Assembly: GCF_937425535.1 (NCBI RefSeq)
Contig: NZ_OW485601.1
Coordinates: 4,571,501-4,635,500, forward strand
Direction of reading: 5' to 3'
Length of the DNA: 64,000 nucleotides
Source: Rhodovastum atsumiense
GTDB lineage: Bacteria > Pseudomonadota > Alphaproteobacteria > Acetobacterales > Acetobacteraceae
Under the pieces are notes generated by a model. The model made no database searches. It was not told where the DNA came from and was given only the letters and a program-made list of their open reading frames with translations. How positions within the stretch are numbered: the first letter of the stretch is position 1; every line of letters starts with the position of its first letter. Both the position numbers and the translations under genes were made by a program. This document shows, piece after piece, positions 51,206 through 60,012 of this stretch.

Positions 51206-52410
51206 TTGCCGTGGCTCCAGTCCTCGGCGAGGCGGATGTATTTGATGGTCTGCCGGAAATAGGTGAAGGCGATGTGCAGCTTGCCGTCAGAACCCTGCTT
51301 GATCGAGGGGTAGGAGAATTCGCGGTTGAGGGATTCCCGCGAGTTGTTGGTCAGGCAGTAGCCGTCACCGGTTTCGAGGTCGCGGCGATGCGGCCAGGTG
51401 GCGCCGCCGTCTTCGGAAATCGCCAGCGTCAGCGGCGCCCGCGGCGCGCCCCAGAAGGCCGTGCGATGCGTGGGCGGCTCGGCCGGGGCGGCCTGGGTGT
51501 CGTCCTCGCCGATATCGTCATAAAGCGAGATGCGGCGCGCCACCGCATCGGCGGCGCTGGAATTGTTGAAGACCAGCGCGAGATGCCCGTTGGCCAGGGC
51601 GGTGAACTGGATCGAGGAATTGTTGTTCGGCAGTTCGGTCGGCACCGGTGGCGTCCAGCTCCGGCCGTGGTCATGCGAGCGGCTGAGATAGATGTTGTCG
51701 GCCCAGCGGCTGCGGAACAGCGCCAGCAGCGAGCCGTCGGCCAGCTTGTCGATGTTCATGTGCACGCAGCCGGTGCTGGCCGGCACCTCGGCCTCGGTCC
51801 AGGTCCGGCCGCCATCGGCGGAGATCTTCACCGCACTGGTGTCGAAGTCGCCGACCCATTTCACGCCGGAACGGCCGTTGCAATAGAACACCGGCAACAG
51901 CCACTCGCCGCTGTCGAGCACGACGACGGGCTGGCGGATGAAGGTGCCGGAGCCTTCGCGCGGGCCGAACAGCGTCTCGATCGGGCCCCAGCTCTCGCCG
52001 TTGTCGGTGGAGAGGCGGCGGCGCACGATGGCGGTGTCCTGGTTGCCGGAAATCTGCGCCGTCCACAGCAGCCAGAGTTGCCCGTCCGGGGCGGGGAAGA
52101 GCAGCGGGTTCTGTTCCGAACGGCCCGGGTCGTCGGAGAGCTTCACCGCCGGCGTCCAGTGATCGGTGCCGGCGGGAAGGCGGGAGAACCAGACCGAGAT
52201 GTCGGGGATGCCTTCCTGCGTGCCGCCGAACCAGACGCAGGCGAGGTCGCCGTTGGGCAGCGGCGTGATGTTGGCGGCGTGGTTCTGCACGCAGGGCGAG
52301 GGAAGGTAGGCTTCTTCCCGGGCGGGATCGGTGGCGGCGGGGGCGATGTGGCCGGTGCGCGCGGCGAGGGCGGCGGCAATGGCGGGGTCGATGGGGGCGG
52401 GGCTGGTCAC
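51202..52410 (-). CDS. BNR-repeat beta-propeller protein (sialidase superfamily)
   Basis: A 402-aa protein with at least four Asp-box motifs (STDNGESW, SADGGRTW, SHDHGRSW, SEDGGATW), the hallmark of the six-bladed sialidase propeller. There is no signal peptide or TM, so it is cytoplasmic, unlike most secreted sialidases. An early Arg-containing strand and a late YPSIKQGSDGKLHIAFTYFRQTIKYIRL segment match BNR 'neuraminidase-like' proteins found beside sugar-acid genes. GTG 52410 follows GAGGA. In a cluster with a symporter, kinase and aldolase it is more likely an intracellular hydrolase, lyase or isomerase of an imported sugar acid than a true sialidase (inference). Confidence 0.85.
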   Translation of the reverse strand: MTSPAPIDPAIAAALAARTGHIAPAATDPAREEAYLPSPCVQNHAANITPLPNGDLACVWFGGTQEGIPDISVWFSRLPAGTDHWTPAVKLSDDPGRSEQNPLLFPAPDGQLWLLWTAQISGNQDTAIVRRRLSTDNGESWGPIETLFGPREGSGTFIRQPVVVLDSGEWLLPVFYCNGRSGVKWVGDFDTSAVKISADGGRTWTEAEVPASTGCVHMNIDKLADGSLLALFRSRWADNIYLSRSHDHGRSWTPPVPTELPNNNSSIQFTALANGHLALVFNNSSAADAVARRISLYDDIGEDDTQAAPAEPPTHRTAFWGAPRAPLTLAISEDGGATWPHRRDLETGDGYCLTNNSRESLNREFSYPSIKQGSDGKLHIAFTYFRQTIKYIRLAEDWSHGK

Positions 52411-52486
52411 GACGTTCCTCGTTGGGGGGATGGACCCGGGGAGAGTGGTCCCGCCGGCGGGGCGACCCGGCGGGACCGTGGGTGGG

Positions 52487-53884
52487 TCAGCGCACGGCTT
52501 CGATGGCTGCCTTGTTCTGCCAGCCGAGGGCCCATTCCAGGCCCATCACCAGGATCGGGGTGACGGCGGCAACATACATGTTGTCGATGCCGAAGGGGTT
52601 GCCAAGTGCATACCAGACCGTGGTGGCGACGGCGGCGGCAATCAGGCCGAGCGTGGCACCGCGGTTGCTGCGGAAGGCCGGCAGGTAGAAGCCGATCAGG
52701 GCGACGATCGAGATCGACAGGCGCAGCGCCCGGGTGAAGAAGGACAGCTTGAGGATGGCAGGCACGGCGAAGACGAAGACCAGCGGCACCACGCCAATGA
52801 CCAGCGAGATCCAGCGGGTGGCGCGCAGCTCCTGCTCCGGGGTGGGCTTGAAGCGGGGCACGTAGAAGTCACGCACGATCAGCGAGGCGATGGCCAGGGC
52901 CACGGTGCAGACGCTGACGAAGACCGAGGCGATCAGGCCGACGGCGACGACGCCGGCAAGGATCGGGTTCATGCCCTGCAGGAACACCGGCAGCGCATAG
53001 AGGCTGTTGATGCCAGGGTGCAGGTATTTCGCGGCGACGCCGATCAAGGCGAGCGCGACGCCGAGCGGGAAGCAGAGGGCGGCGGCATAGAGGCAGGAGC
53101 GGCGCGCGTCATTGGCGCTGGCCGAGCCAGAGATCGCCTGCACGATGAACTGGGTGGAGAAGATGGCGCCAACCGTGCCGAAGGTCCAGGCGATGATCGT
53201 CGCCGGGCCGATCTTGCCGTCCCAGGTGAAGTAATGCGCCGGCATCTGGTCCATCATCGGCTGGATGCCGCCGGTGGCATAGAGCGCGACGCCGAGGATC
53301 AGCCCAACGCCGACCACCTTGATGCCGGTGTGCAGCAGCGTGACATAGGCAACGCCCTTCAGGCCGCCGAAGACGAAGTAGAAGGTGCTGACCGCGGCGA
53401 TGATGCACATGGCCACCGGCAGGTTGATCTTCATCACCGTGGAGATGGCCGCGGCGCCGCTGATGTAGTTGCCGACGTTCACCAGCAGCAGCGCATAGAT
53501 CATGATGATCGAGACAGTCAGCATGGTCGAGCGGCCGTATTTCTGCGCGATCGCCGCGGAGATCGTGTACTCGCCTGAGCCGTACAGCTTGCGCACGAAG
53601 AACAGGCCGAACAGCAGGAAGCCGATCGAGGCACCGATCACCGACCAGGCCGATGCAATGCCGGAATTGAAGGCTTCCTGCGCGGTGCCGACGGTTGATT
53701 TCGCGCCGACGAATTCCGACATCAGCAGGATGCCGATGACCGCGGCGGGCAGGGCGCGGCCGGCTACCATGAACTGCGCGCTGGTGCGGCTGCGCAGCCG
53801 CACCGTGAGCCAGGAGGTGAATAAGATGTAGGCGATGATCATCGCGACGATGATCGCCGTGTCGATGCTGCCAAACTCGCTCAT
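52487..53884 (-). CDS. Sodium:solute symporter (SSS family)
   Basis: A 465-aa inner-membrane transporter with about 13 TM helices. Family features include WSVIGASIGFLLFGLFFVRKLYGSGEYTI near TM2 and the segment GGLKGVAYVTLLHTGIKVVGVGL. SSS proteins couple Na+ to uptake of sugars, sialic acid, carboxylates or amino acids. It lies between the Fe-ADH and BNR-protein genes in the acid-sugar cluster (57- and 76-nt gaps), so it is the presumed importer of the pathway substrate. Specificity cannot be read from the sequence. Confidence 0.92.
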   Translation of the reverse strand: MSEFGSIDTAIIVAMIIAYILFTSWLTVRLRSRTSAQFMVAGRALPAAVIGILLMSEFVGAKSTVGTAQEAFNSGIASAWSVIGASIGFLLFGLFFVRKLYGSGEYTISAAIAQKYGRSTMLTVSIIMIYALLLVNVGNYISGAAAISTVMKINLPVAMCIIAAVSTFYFVFGGLKGVAYVTLLHTGIKVVGVGLILGVALYATGGIQPMMDQMPAHYFTWDGKIGPATIIAWTFGTVGAIFSTQFIVQAISGSASANDARRSCLYAAALCFPLGVALALIGVAAKYLHPGINSLYALPVFLQGMNPILAGVVAVGLIASVFVSVCTVALAIASLIVRDFYVPRFKPTPEQELRATRWISLVIGVVPLVFVFAVPAILKLSFFTRALRLSISIVALIGFYLPAFRSNRGATLGLIAAAVATTVWYALGNPFGIDNMYVAAVTPILVMGLEWALGWQNKAAIEAVR

Positions 53885-53941
53885 CTTGAACGGGCTTTCT
53901 TGGTTAAGGGTCGTTGCGTCGCGTGCCCACGACGAAATTGG

Positions 53942-55072
53942 TCAGCAGGCGGCGCGGTAGATGTTCAGGATCTGGTCGCGGCTGAGCTCGCGCGGGTTGT
54001 TGTCGAGCAGCCGGCGAATGGCATGCGCCTCGTCGGCCATCGCACCGAGATCGGCTTCCGGCACGCCGAGGCGGGAAAGACGCATCTCCACGCCCAGCGA
54101 GGCGCAGAATTGATGGGCGACGTCGAACACGTCCCGCTCGGACGTGACCGCCGGCAGGCCCAGAGCGGCGAGGATCGCGGCGGTGCGTTCCGGCACGGCA
54201 GGGGCGTTGAAGGCCAGCACATGCGGGAAGATCAGCGCGTTGGCGGCGCCGTGGGCGATGTGGTGGCGGGTGCCGAGCGGATAGGCGACGGCATGGCCGG
54301 CGGCGGTGTTCACCGGGCCGAGGCAATAGCCGCCATAGAGCGAGGCCAAAGCGAGGCCGCTGCGTGCCTCGAGGTCCGATCCGTCGGCGATGGCGCGCGG
54401 CAGGAAGCGGCCGACCAGGCGCACGCCTTCCAGCGCGTAGAGGTCGATCAGCGGATGGGCGCGGCGGTTCGTGTACGCCTCGACGCAATGCGCCAGCGCA
54501 TCGACGCCGGTGGCGGCGGTGACGGCGGGCGGTACCGAGAGCGTCAGCTCCGGGTCGACCACGGCAAGGTCGGCAAGCATGTGCGTGCTCTGCACCGCGA
54601 GCTTGTTGCGGGTGGCCGGGGCGGTGACCAGGGCGCGGGTGCCGGCCTCGCTGCCGGTGCCCGCGGTGGTGGGCACCTGCACCAGCGCACAGGCGCGACC
54701 GCGCACGCGTTCGGCGCCGACCACGTCGGTCAGGGCCTGATCGCTGCCGTGCAGCACCGCGACCAGCTTGGCGAGGTCCATGGCGCTGCCGCCACCGAAG
54801 CCGATCACCAGGTCGGGCTGCACTGAAGCGGCCGCCGCCAGGGCCGCTTCCAGGTTGGGCACGTCGGGTTCCGGGCGGACCTCGCCGAACACGGCGATGT
54901 CCGGGCTAAGTCCGAGGGCGGCGACACGGCTGACATTGAAGGCATCGGCGATGACGAGCGGGCGGGCGCAGCTGCGCGCCCGCGCCCAGCCGGCGATGCC
55001 GGCAAGCGTGCCGGGGCCGAAGGCAAGGGTGGTGGGGCGGAGGATCTCGATGGGGCGAAGAAGGTCTTGCAT
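53942..55072 (-). CDS. Iron-containing alcohol dehydrogenase
   Basis: A 376-aa group-III alcohol dehydrogenase. The NAD site is GFGGGSAMDLAK. The metal site uses Asp in DALAHCVEAY (with His four residues on), then GHAVAYPLGTRHHIAHGAANAL, which supplies the other His ligands. The PTTAGTGSEA motif is typical. Homologues include maleylacetate reductases, lactaldehyde reductases and hydroxy-acid oxidoreductases. It is 26 nt after the PdxA-type gene in the same operon, so it may oxidise a hydroxy-acid or reduce an aldehyde product of the aldolase. Confidence 0.93.
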   Translation of the reverse strand: MQDLLRPIEILRPTTLAFGPGTLAGIAGWARARSCARPLVIADAFNVSRVAALGLSPDIAVFGEVRPEPDVPNLEAALAAAASVQPDLVIGFGGGSAMDLAKLVAVLHGSDQALTDVVGAERVRGRACALVQVPTTAGTGSEAGTRALVTAPATRNKLAVQSTHMLADLAVVDPELTLSVPPAVTAATGVDALAHCVEAYTNRRAHPLIDLYALEGVRLVGRFLPRAIADGSDLEARSGLALASLYGGYCLGPVNTAAGHAVAYPLGTRHHIAHGAANALIFPHVLAFNAPAVPERTAAILAALGLPAVTSERDVFDVAHQFCASLGVEMRLSRLGVPEADLGAMADEAHAIRRLLDNNPRELSRDQILNIYRAAC

Positions 55073-55098
55073 CGGGGGGGATCCGCTGGAGATGCGCG

Positions 55099-56124
55099 TC
55101 AGGCGACGAGGCGGGCGGCGGCGAGGCGCTCGGCGTAGTCGATCGCCTCGACCAGGCTCAGTTCGTTGGCGATGCCACGGCCGGCGATGTCGAAGGCGGT
55201 GCCATGGTCGACCGAGGTGCGGATGATCGGCAGGCCGAGCGTGATGTTGACGCCGCTCAGCGCTTCCCAGGTGCCGGTGGCCGGATCGACGTTGAAGCCG
55301 AGCAGCTTGACCGGGATGTGCCCCTGGTCGTGGTACATCGCCACCACCGCGTCGAACTGGCCGGCGCGCAGCTTGACGAAGACGGTGTCGCCGGGCACCG
55401 GCCCGACCACGTCCATGCCCTCGGCGACGCAGGCGGCGATGGTGGGGGTGCTGACCTCGATGTCCTCGCGGCCGAACAGACCGCCCTCGCCGGCATGCGG
55501 GTTGAGCGCCGCCACGGCGATGCGGGCGCGGGCGACACCGAGGTCCTTCAGCGCGCGGTGGGTAAGATCGAGGACGTAGCGCAGCCGCTGCGGCGTGAGC
55601 TTCTTCGGCACGTCCTGCAGCGCGACATGCGTGGTGACGTGGCTGACCCGCATGTTGCCGTGCGCCAGCATCATCACCGAACCGGAGGCACCGGTCAGCG
55701 CGGCAAGCATGTCGGTGTGGCCGGCATAGTGGTACCCGGCCTTGTTCAGCGCCTCCTTGTTCAAGGGCGCGGTCACCAGCCCGCCGGTGCGGCCGGCCTC
55801 GGTGAGGCGCACCGCGCGCTCGATGGCGAGATAGGCGAAGCGGCCGCCATCCTCGTTGAGCACGCCGGGCAGGATCGGGTTGCCTTCCGGCCCCGCCTGC
55901 AGGCAGGCGAGCGCGGGCCAGGCTTCATCCTCGGTGATTTCGGGGATGTCGATGCCGAGGTCGAGCTGCGCCTGCGCCGCCCGCAGCGCCGGCGTGCTGC
56001 CGATGACGAGCAGGCGCAGGTCGCCGGCCTCGATGCGGGGGCGCAGGTGCGCGCAGGCCTTGACGATGATCTCCGGCCCGACGCCGGCCGGATCACCCAT
56101 GGTGATGGCGAGATGTGGCTTCAT
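55099..56124 (-). CDS. pdxA: PdxA2-type 4-phospho-sugar-acid dehydrogenase
   Basis: A 341-aa PdxA-family NAD-dependent dehydrogenase. Motifs include TMGDPAGVGPEI, the substrate-binding GHTDMLA and THVALQDVPKKLT, ALNPHAGEGGLFGREDIE, YHDQGHIPVKLL (metal His) and RTSVDHGTAFDIAG. PdxA proper oxidises 4-phosphohydroxythreonine in vitamin B6 synthesis. Beside a DUF1537 kinase, PdxA2 homologues instead oxidise 4-phospho-D-threonate or -erythronate, which then decarboxylates to dihydroxyacetone phosphate. Its start overlaps the kinase stop codon (ATGA), which strongly links the two steps. Confidence 0.92.
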   Translation of the reverse strand: MKPHLAITMGDPAGVGPEIIVKACAHLRPRIEAGDLRLLVIGSTPALRAAQAQLDLGIDIPEITEDEAWPALACLQAGPEGNPILPGVLNEDGGRFAYLAIERAVRLTEAGRTGGLVTAPLNKEALNKAGYHYAGHTDMLAALTGASGSVMMLAHGNMRVSHVTTHVALQDVPKKLTPQRLRYVLDLTHRALKDLGVARARIAVAALNPHAGEGGLFGREDIEVSTPTIAACVAEGMDVVGPVPGDTVFVKLRAGQFDAVVAMYHDQGHIPVKLLGFNVDPATGTWEALSGVNITLGLPIIRTSVDHGTAFDIAGRGIANELSLVEAIDYAERLAAARLVA

Positions 56125-57227
56125 GCCCCCGGTTCCTTGCTGTTTTGTTCGATGTTGTCGGCGATGCGGCGCAGCAGGTCGGGGGCGCCGAAGGCCCCGG
56201 ATTTCGACACCACAACCACGCCATCCCAGGCGCCGCCACGCATGATCGAGCACGGCACGCCGGGCTGGAGCTGGCCGCGGACCTCGAGATGGGTGGCGCC
56301 GAGCGCGGTGCAGATCGCCCGCAGCGTCTCGCCGCCCGCGACCACCAGGGTGCGGGGCGGGGCGAGCCGCGGCAGCAATGCCGAGAGTTCGCGGTCGATC
56401 CAGGCGGCGGCGGCGACGCGGTCGGTGCCTGCGGGCAGATCGAAGCTGGCCAGCGCGGTGCCGGTGGCGGTGAGGCGCGCGGCAAGGCCCGCCGCACTGG
56501 CCGCGTCGCCGCCGGCGAGCGGAAGATGATGCGCCCTTGCTTCCCGCAGTTGCGCGGCGGTGACCGGATGGTCCGAACCGAACAGGCCCAGCAGCGGCGC
56601 GGGAAACGGCCCGTCGAGATCGGCCGGCGCGCCGGCGAGCAGGGCCGCGAGGCCGCCGCTGCCGCTCCAGAGCACCGGCCCGGACAAAGCGCGGCCGGCG
56701 GTGGCGATCTGGTGCAGGTCGTCCTCGGTCTCGGCATCCCACAGGCTGACCCCCGGCGGCACCGTATCGCCGGGCCGGACCAGGGTGACGACGATGCCAT
56801 GCCGGGCCAGGGTGTCGTGCAATGGCTCGCCGACGGGCCGCCAGCCGGCACCGTCACGGGCGTATTGCTGGCCGGCGCGGGTGATGCGCCCCTGGAAGGG
56901 AAAGGCGGGGGCGATCAGGCAATGCGCCGGGCGCAGCTTCTGCAGGCCGGCGGCGAGGCCGGTGGCCCCATGGCCACGCAACAGGCTGTCGAGCTTCCAG
57001 AAGGCGACGGTGTCGGGCGTCGGCGCGAGGGCGGCGGCGAAGGCGGCCGCCGTCGCGGCGGTCGCCTTCTTGTCCTGCTCGCGCGTGGCGATATCGAGCG
57101 CAGCGCTGGCGGGGAGGGCGCCTGCGGGCGGCGCCCAGAACACCGCCACCTGCCCCGCCCGCGCGGCGAAGCACGCCGCGCTGTCCAGCGCCCCCGTCAG
57201 GTCATCGGCGACGAGACGGAGATGCAT
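56121..57227 (-). CDS. Four-carbon acid-sugar kinase (DUF1537 family)
   Basis: A 368-aa kinase. The N-terminal domain opens with LRLVADDLTGALDSAACFA, the conserved ADDLTGA.D motif. The C-terminal nucleotide domain has LVVAGGETLRAIC and VVSKSGAFGAPDLLRRI, the GgeT and k.G.fG motifs of DUF1537. Family members phosphorylate D-threonate, D-erythronate and related C4 acids at O4. The protein is shorter than typical ~420-aa members but all motifs are present. It starts immediately before the aldolase stop codon and overlaps pdxA, fixing its place in the pathway. The exact substrate isomer is unknown. Confidence 0.92.
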   Translation of the reverse strand: MHLRLVADDLTGALDSAACFAARAGQVAVFWAPPAGALPASAALDIATREQDKKATAATAAAFAAALAPTPDTVAFWKLDSLLRGHGATGLAAGLQKLRPAHCLIAPAFPFQGRITRAGQQYARDGAGWRPVGEPLHDTLARHGIVVTLVRPGDTVPPGVSLWDAETEDDLHQIATAGRALSGPVLWSGSGGLAALLAGAPADLDGPFPAPLLGLFGSDHPVTAAQLREARAHHLPLAGGDAASAAGLAARLTATGTALASFDLPAGTDRVAAAAWIDRELSALLPRLAPPRTLVVAGGETLRAICTALGATHLEVRGQLQPGVPCSIMRGGAWDGVVVVSKSGAFGAPDLLRRIADNIEQNSKEPGA

Positions 57228-57980
57228 TCAGCCCTGCCGCATCCGCTGGGTCAGCGCCGAGGCGGCGCGGGTGATGATCGAGGTGTCGGTGGCCACCGCG
57301 ATGAAGTCGACACCCTCGGCGACGCGGCGCGCCGCCTCGGCCTCGTTGGTGGTCAGGTAGCCGCAAGGCTTGCCGACCGCGCGCAGGCGGCGGAAGGCGT
57401 CGTCGATCGCGGCCTGCACCTCCGGATGCTGGGCGTTGCCGAGATGGCCCAGCGAGGCGGCGAGGTCGGAGGGGCCAATGAAGACACCGTCCACGCCTTC
57501 GACCGCGGCGATGGCTTCCAGGTTGCGCAGGCCGGCTTCGTTTTCGATCTGCACCAGCACGCAGATGTCGTCGGCGGCGCCGCGGAGATAGCCGGTGTCG
57601 AGCCCGTAGCGGGCGGCCCGCGAGGCACCGGAGACGCCGCGCACGCCCTGCGGCGGATAGCGCGTGTAGCTGACCGCCAGCGCGGCTTCCTCGGCCGACT
57701 GCACATAGGGGAACAGCAGCGAGCGGGCGCCGGCATCGAGCACGCGCTTGACCAGCACCATGTCCGACCAGGCCGGCCGCACGATCGGGCTGACCCCGGT
57801 GCCGTTCAGCGCGCGCAACTGCGAGATCACGTTGGGCAGCTCGTTCGGCGAATGCTCGGTGTCGATCAGGATCCAGTCGAAACCGCAGCCGGAGAACAGC
57901 TCTACCAGCTCGGTGCTGGCGAGGGTGGAGAACAGGCCAAGCTGCTGGCGCCGGCCGAGGTCACGCTTGAAGGGGTTCAT
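57228..57980 (-). CDS. HpcH/HpaI-family class II aldolase
   Basis: A 250-aa metal-dependent aldolase of the 2-keto-3-deoxy-acid type. Signature segments are GFDWILIDTEHSPN, SPIVRPAW (substrate Arg), LLFPYVQSAEEA, VLVQIENEAGLRNLEAI (metal Glu) and DGVFIGPSDLAASLGHLG (metal Asp). It cleaves 2-oxo-4-hydroxy-acids to pyruvate (or glyoxylate-type acids) and an aldehyde. It lies 19 nt after the IclR gene and directly abuts the kinase gene, forming the head of the catabolic part of the operon. Confidence 0.94.
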   Translation of the reverse strand: MNPFKRDLGRRQQLGLFSTLASTELVELFSGCGFDWILIDTEHSPNELPNVISQLRALNGTGVSPIVRPAWSDMVLVKRVLDAGARSLLFPYVQSAEEAALAVSYTRYPPQGVRGVSGASRAARYGLDTGYLRGAADDICVLVQIENEAGLRNLEAIAAVEGVDGVFIGPSDLAASLGHLGNAQHPEVQAAIDDAFRRLRAVGKPCGYLTTNEAEAARRVAEGVDFIAVATDTSIITRAASALTQRMRQG

Positions 57981-57999
57981 CGGAGGGGCAGTTCCTTTG

Positions 58000-58806
58000 T
58001 CACGAGGTGGCGCCGACGGAGATCGCGCCGGCTGAAAGCCGCACGGCGGTGCTGAGCTCGCCGGCGATGCGCTGCGCCGCCGGCAGGGCGGCGGCGACGA
58101 ATTCGGCGAGCGGCGCCCGCGCCGCGTCGATGGTGAAGCTGATGCCCGCGATCGGCGAGCCGGTGGCATCGAGCACCGGGGCGGCGACGGTACGCAGCCC
58201 ATAGGCGTTCTCGCCATCGGAGACGGCGTAGCCCCGGGCACGGATGTCGCGCAGCCGTGCCAGCAGCGCGTCGAGATCGGTGAGGGTGCGCTCCGACAGC
58301 TTGACCCGCTCGACGCTTTCCAGCAGCGCGACCTGGCGCGGCTGCGGCAGGTAGGCGAGCTGGACCTGACCGATCGCCGCGGCATAGACGGGGATGCGCC
58401 GTCCGGGGCGGCGGTCGATGTCCTGGCGCATCTGCCCTGATTGCACGCGTTCGAGATAGACGACGTCGGGGCCGTCGAGGATCGCGAGCGAGCCGGCATC
58501 GGCGAGGGCGGGCACGCATTCGCGCAGCAGCGGTGCCGCATGCGCGGGAAGATCCTGCGAGGCCAGCGCCAGATAGCCGAGTTCCAGGCATTTCAGGGTG
58601 AGCCTGAACCGCTTGCTGGTGGGCACGGCACAGAGATAGCCGAGCGAAACCAGGGTGTGGATCAGCCGGAACGCGGTGCCGCGGTCGAGCCCGGCACGCG
58701 CGGCCACCTCGCTGATGGTCAGTTCCGGCAGTGTCGGGTCGAAGGCGCGCAGCACGGCGAACACCTTCGCTGCCGACTGCACCAGATTCTTGCCGTTCTC
58801 AACCAT
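58000..58806 (-). CDS. IclR-family regulator of the acid-sugar cluster
   Basis: A 268-aa regulator. The N-terminal winged HTH (about residues 10-75) includes LTISEVAARAGLDRGTAFRLIHTLVSLGYL. The C-terminal GAF-like effector domain has RRIPVYAAAIGQVQLAYLP and GYAVSDGENAYGLRTVAAPVLDATGSPIAGISF, the typical IclR ligand-pocket region. ATG 58806 (MVENGKN) is chosen because the longer frame runs into the palindromic operator region. It is the first gene of an eight-gene same-strand cluster with small gaps, with two overlapping palindromes 43-65 bp upstream. It probably autoregulates and controls the whole cluster in response to the sugar acid or an intermediate. Confidence 0.93.
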   Translation of the reverse strand: MVENGKNLVQSAAKVFAVLRAFDPTLPELTISEVAARAGLDRGTAFRLIHTLVSLGYLCAVPTSKRFRLTLKCLELGYLALASQDLPAHAAPLLRECVPALADAGSLAILDGPDVVYLERVQSGQMRQDIDRRPGRRIPVYAAAIGQVQLAYLPQPRQVALLESVERVKLSERTLTDLDALLARLRDIRARGYAVSDGENAYGLRTVAAPVLDATGSPIAGISFTIDAARAPLAEFVAAALPAAQRIAGELSTAVRLSAGAISVGATS

Positions 58807-58848
58807 GCTGGCCCGTCCCTTCGGGTTGGAGACCCGAACCGCACCCCG

Positions 58849-58871
58849 TTCCGATGTTCGGAATGCGAACA
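58849..58871. promoter_or_regulatory. Overlapping palindromes, probable IclR operator
   Basis: TTCCGA-TGT-TCGGAA (58849-58863) overlaps TGTTCG-GAATG-CGAACA (58855-58871), both perfect. They lie just upstream of the IclR gene. The second palindrome closely resembles the tandem elements at 29008-29045. Confidence 0.7.
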
Positions 58872-59024
58872 CTTGTTTGTATACCGATCATTCAGCGCCT
58901 GCCTGAAAGTTGCGTCAAGGACTTTCTTGTTGCCCGAAAAGGCGGTTTCGCTGGGAATTATTGTGCGATGCGGCATGGGGCGGTCGGGAGTGAGGTCCGA
59001 CAGCGGAGGGGCCGCAGAGCAACG

Positions 59025-59057
59025 AAAAAGGCCGGAGGCAACTGCGTGCCTCCGGCC
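59025..59057 (-). terminator. Rho-independent terminator of the DJ-1/PfpI gene
   Basis: On the minus strand an 11-bp stem (GGCCGGAGGCA / TGCCTCCGGCC, loop of 6) is followed by TTTTT, starting 34 nt after the gene's stop codon. A textbook intrinsic terminator. Confidence 0.9.
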
Positions 59058-59090
59058 CTGGGGGGCGATGAAGGAGCGAGGCGGGCGGCG

Positions 59091-59675
59091 TCAGCCGAGG
59101 CTGATGCGCACGCCCAGCGCGGCGATGAACCGGGCCAGCCAGGCCGGATGGGCGGGCCAGGCCGGGGCGGTGATCAGGTTGCCATCCGCCACCGCCCCGT
59201 CGATCGCGATCTCGGCGTAGCGGCCGCCGGCCAGCGCAACTTCCGGCGCGCAGGCCGGATAGGCCGAGACCGTGCGGCCGCCGATCACCCCGGCCGCCGC
59301 CAGCAACTGCGGGCCATGGCAGACCGCGGCGATCGGCTTGTTGGCCTCGGCGAAGGCACGGATCAGCGACAGCACGCGCGGGTCGAGGCGCAGATATTCC
59401 GGCGCCCGGCCACCCGGGATCACCAGCCCGTCATACTGGTCGGCGGAGACGGTGTCGAAACCGGCATTCAGCGTGAAGCGATGGCCGGGCTTCTCGGTGT
59501 AGGTCTGGTGACCTTCGAAATCATGAATGGCGGTGGCGATGTGGTCGCCCGCCTGCTTGCCGGGGCAGACGGCATGCACGGTCAGCCCGACCATCTGCAG
59601 CGCCTGGAACGGTACCATGGTCTCGTAATCCTCGGCGAAATCGCCGACGAGCATCAGGATCATCTTCTTCGTCAA
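59091..59675 (-). CDS. DJ-1/PfpI-family protein
   Basis: A 194-aa class-I glutamine-amidotransferase-like protein. The nucleophile elbow is [15 protein letters not shown] (Cys), with the upstream Glu/Asp strand VGDFAEDYE and [16 protein letters not shown], matching PfpI/YhbO-like proteases, deglycases or chaperones involved in stress. TTG 59675 is chosen because AGGAGG lies 5 nt upstream; the frame further upstream encodes an unlikely Gly/Pro/Arg-rich leader, and the next ATG is too far from that site. Single-gene unit ending in a strong terminator. Confidence 0.9.
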   Translation of the reverse strand: MTKKMILMLVGDFAEDYETMVPFQALQMVGLTVHAVCPGKQAGDHIATAIHDFEGHQTYTEKPGHRFTLNAGFDTVSADQYDGLVIPGGRAPEYLRLDPRVLSLIRAFAEANKPIAAVCHGPQLLAAAGVIGGRTVSAYPACAPEVALAGGRYAEIAIDGAVADGNLITAPAWPAHPAWLARFIAALGVRISLG

Positions 59676-60012
59676 ACCCGCCTCCTGTTGTTGCGACGGC
59701 GCCCTGGCGCCATCGGATCGATCCGGCATGCGACGGTGACCCGGCCCGGGCCCGCCGCCGGCGCGGAGGCCAGCTTCTGCCGGCCCGGAGGGCATCCCTG
59801 GAGTCAAGCCGGCGTGAGCAGGTCTGCATGCGGACGCATGCAGGCTGAGGAAGATTTCAATTTACACCAAGCAATCATTACAAAGGTAATCGCAGTGATT
59901 ATTGAATGATTCTTCGATCATTGCAGATTTCGGATTCGGCAAATACTTGCGGTGGCGGTTGGTTTTGCCTAGAAATCGGATCTCTTCAATAAGTGGAAGC
60001 AGCGGGGGTTCG
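59676..60012. promoter_or_regulatory. 337-bp divergent intergenic region
   Basis: GC-rich on the left (leader of the DJ-1 gene), strongly AT-rich at 59840-59990, which should hold the promoter of the EAL-protein gene. An in-frame upstream ATG at 59902 exists, but the encoded leader looks non-coding. No hairpin or clear operator seen. Confidence 0.5.

Noticed and set aside
51202-52410. Secreted sialidase as a host-interaction factor
   Set aside because: No signal peptide, and the gene lies inside a sugar-acid catabolic operon, so an intracellular metabolic role is more likely.
52331-53578. 415-codon plus-strand frame, Asp/Gly/His/Arg-rich, opposite the symporter
   Set aside because: The acidic, repetitive look comes from reading hydrophobic codons on the complementary strand.
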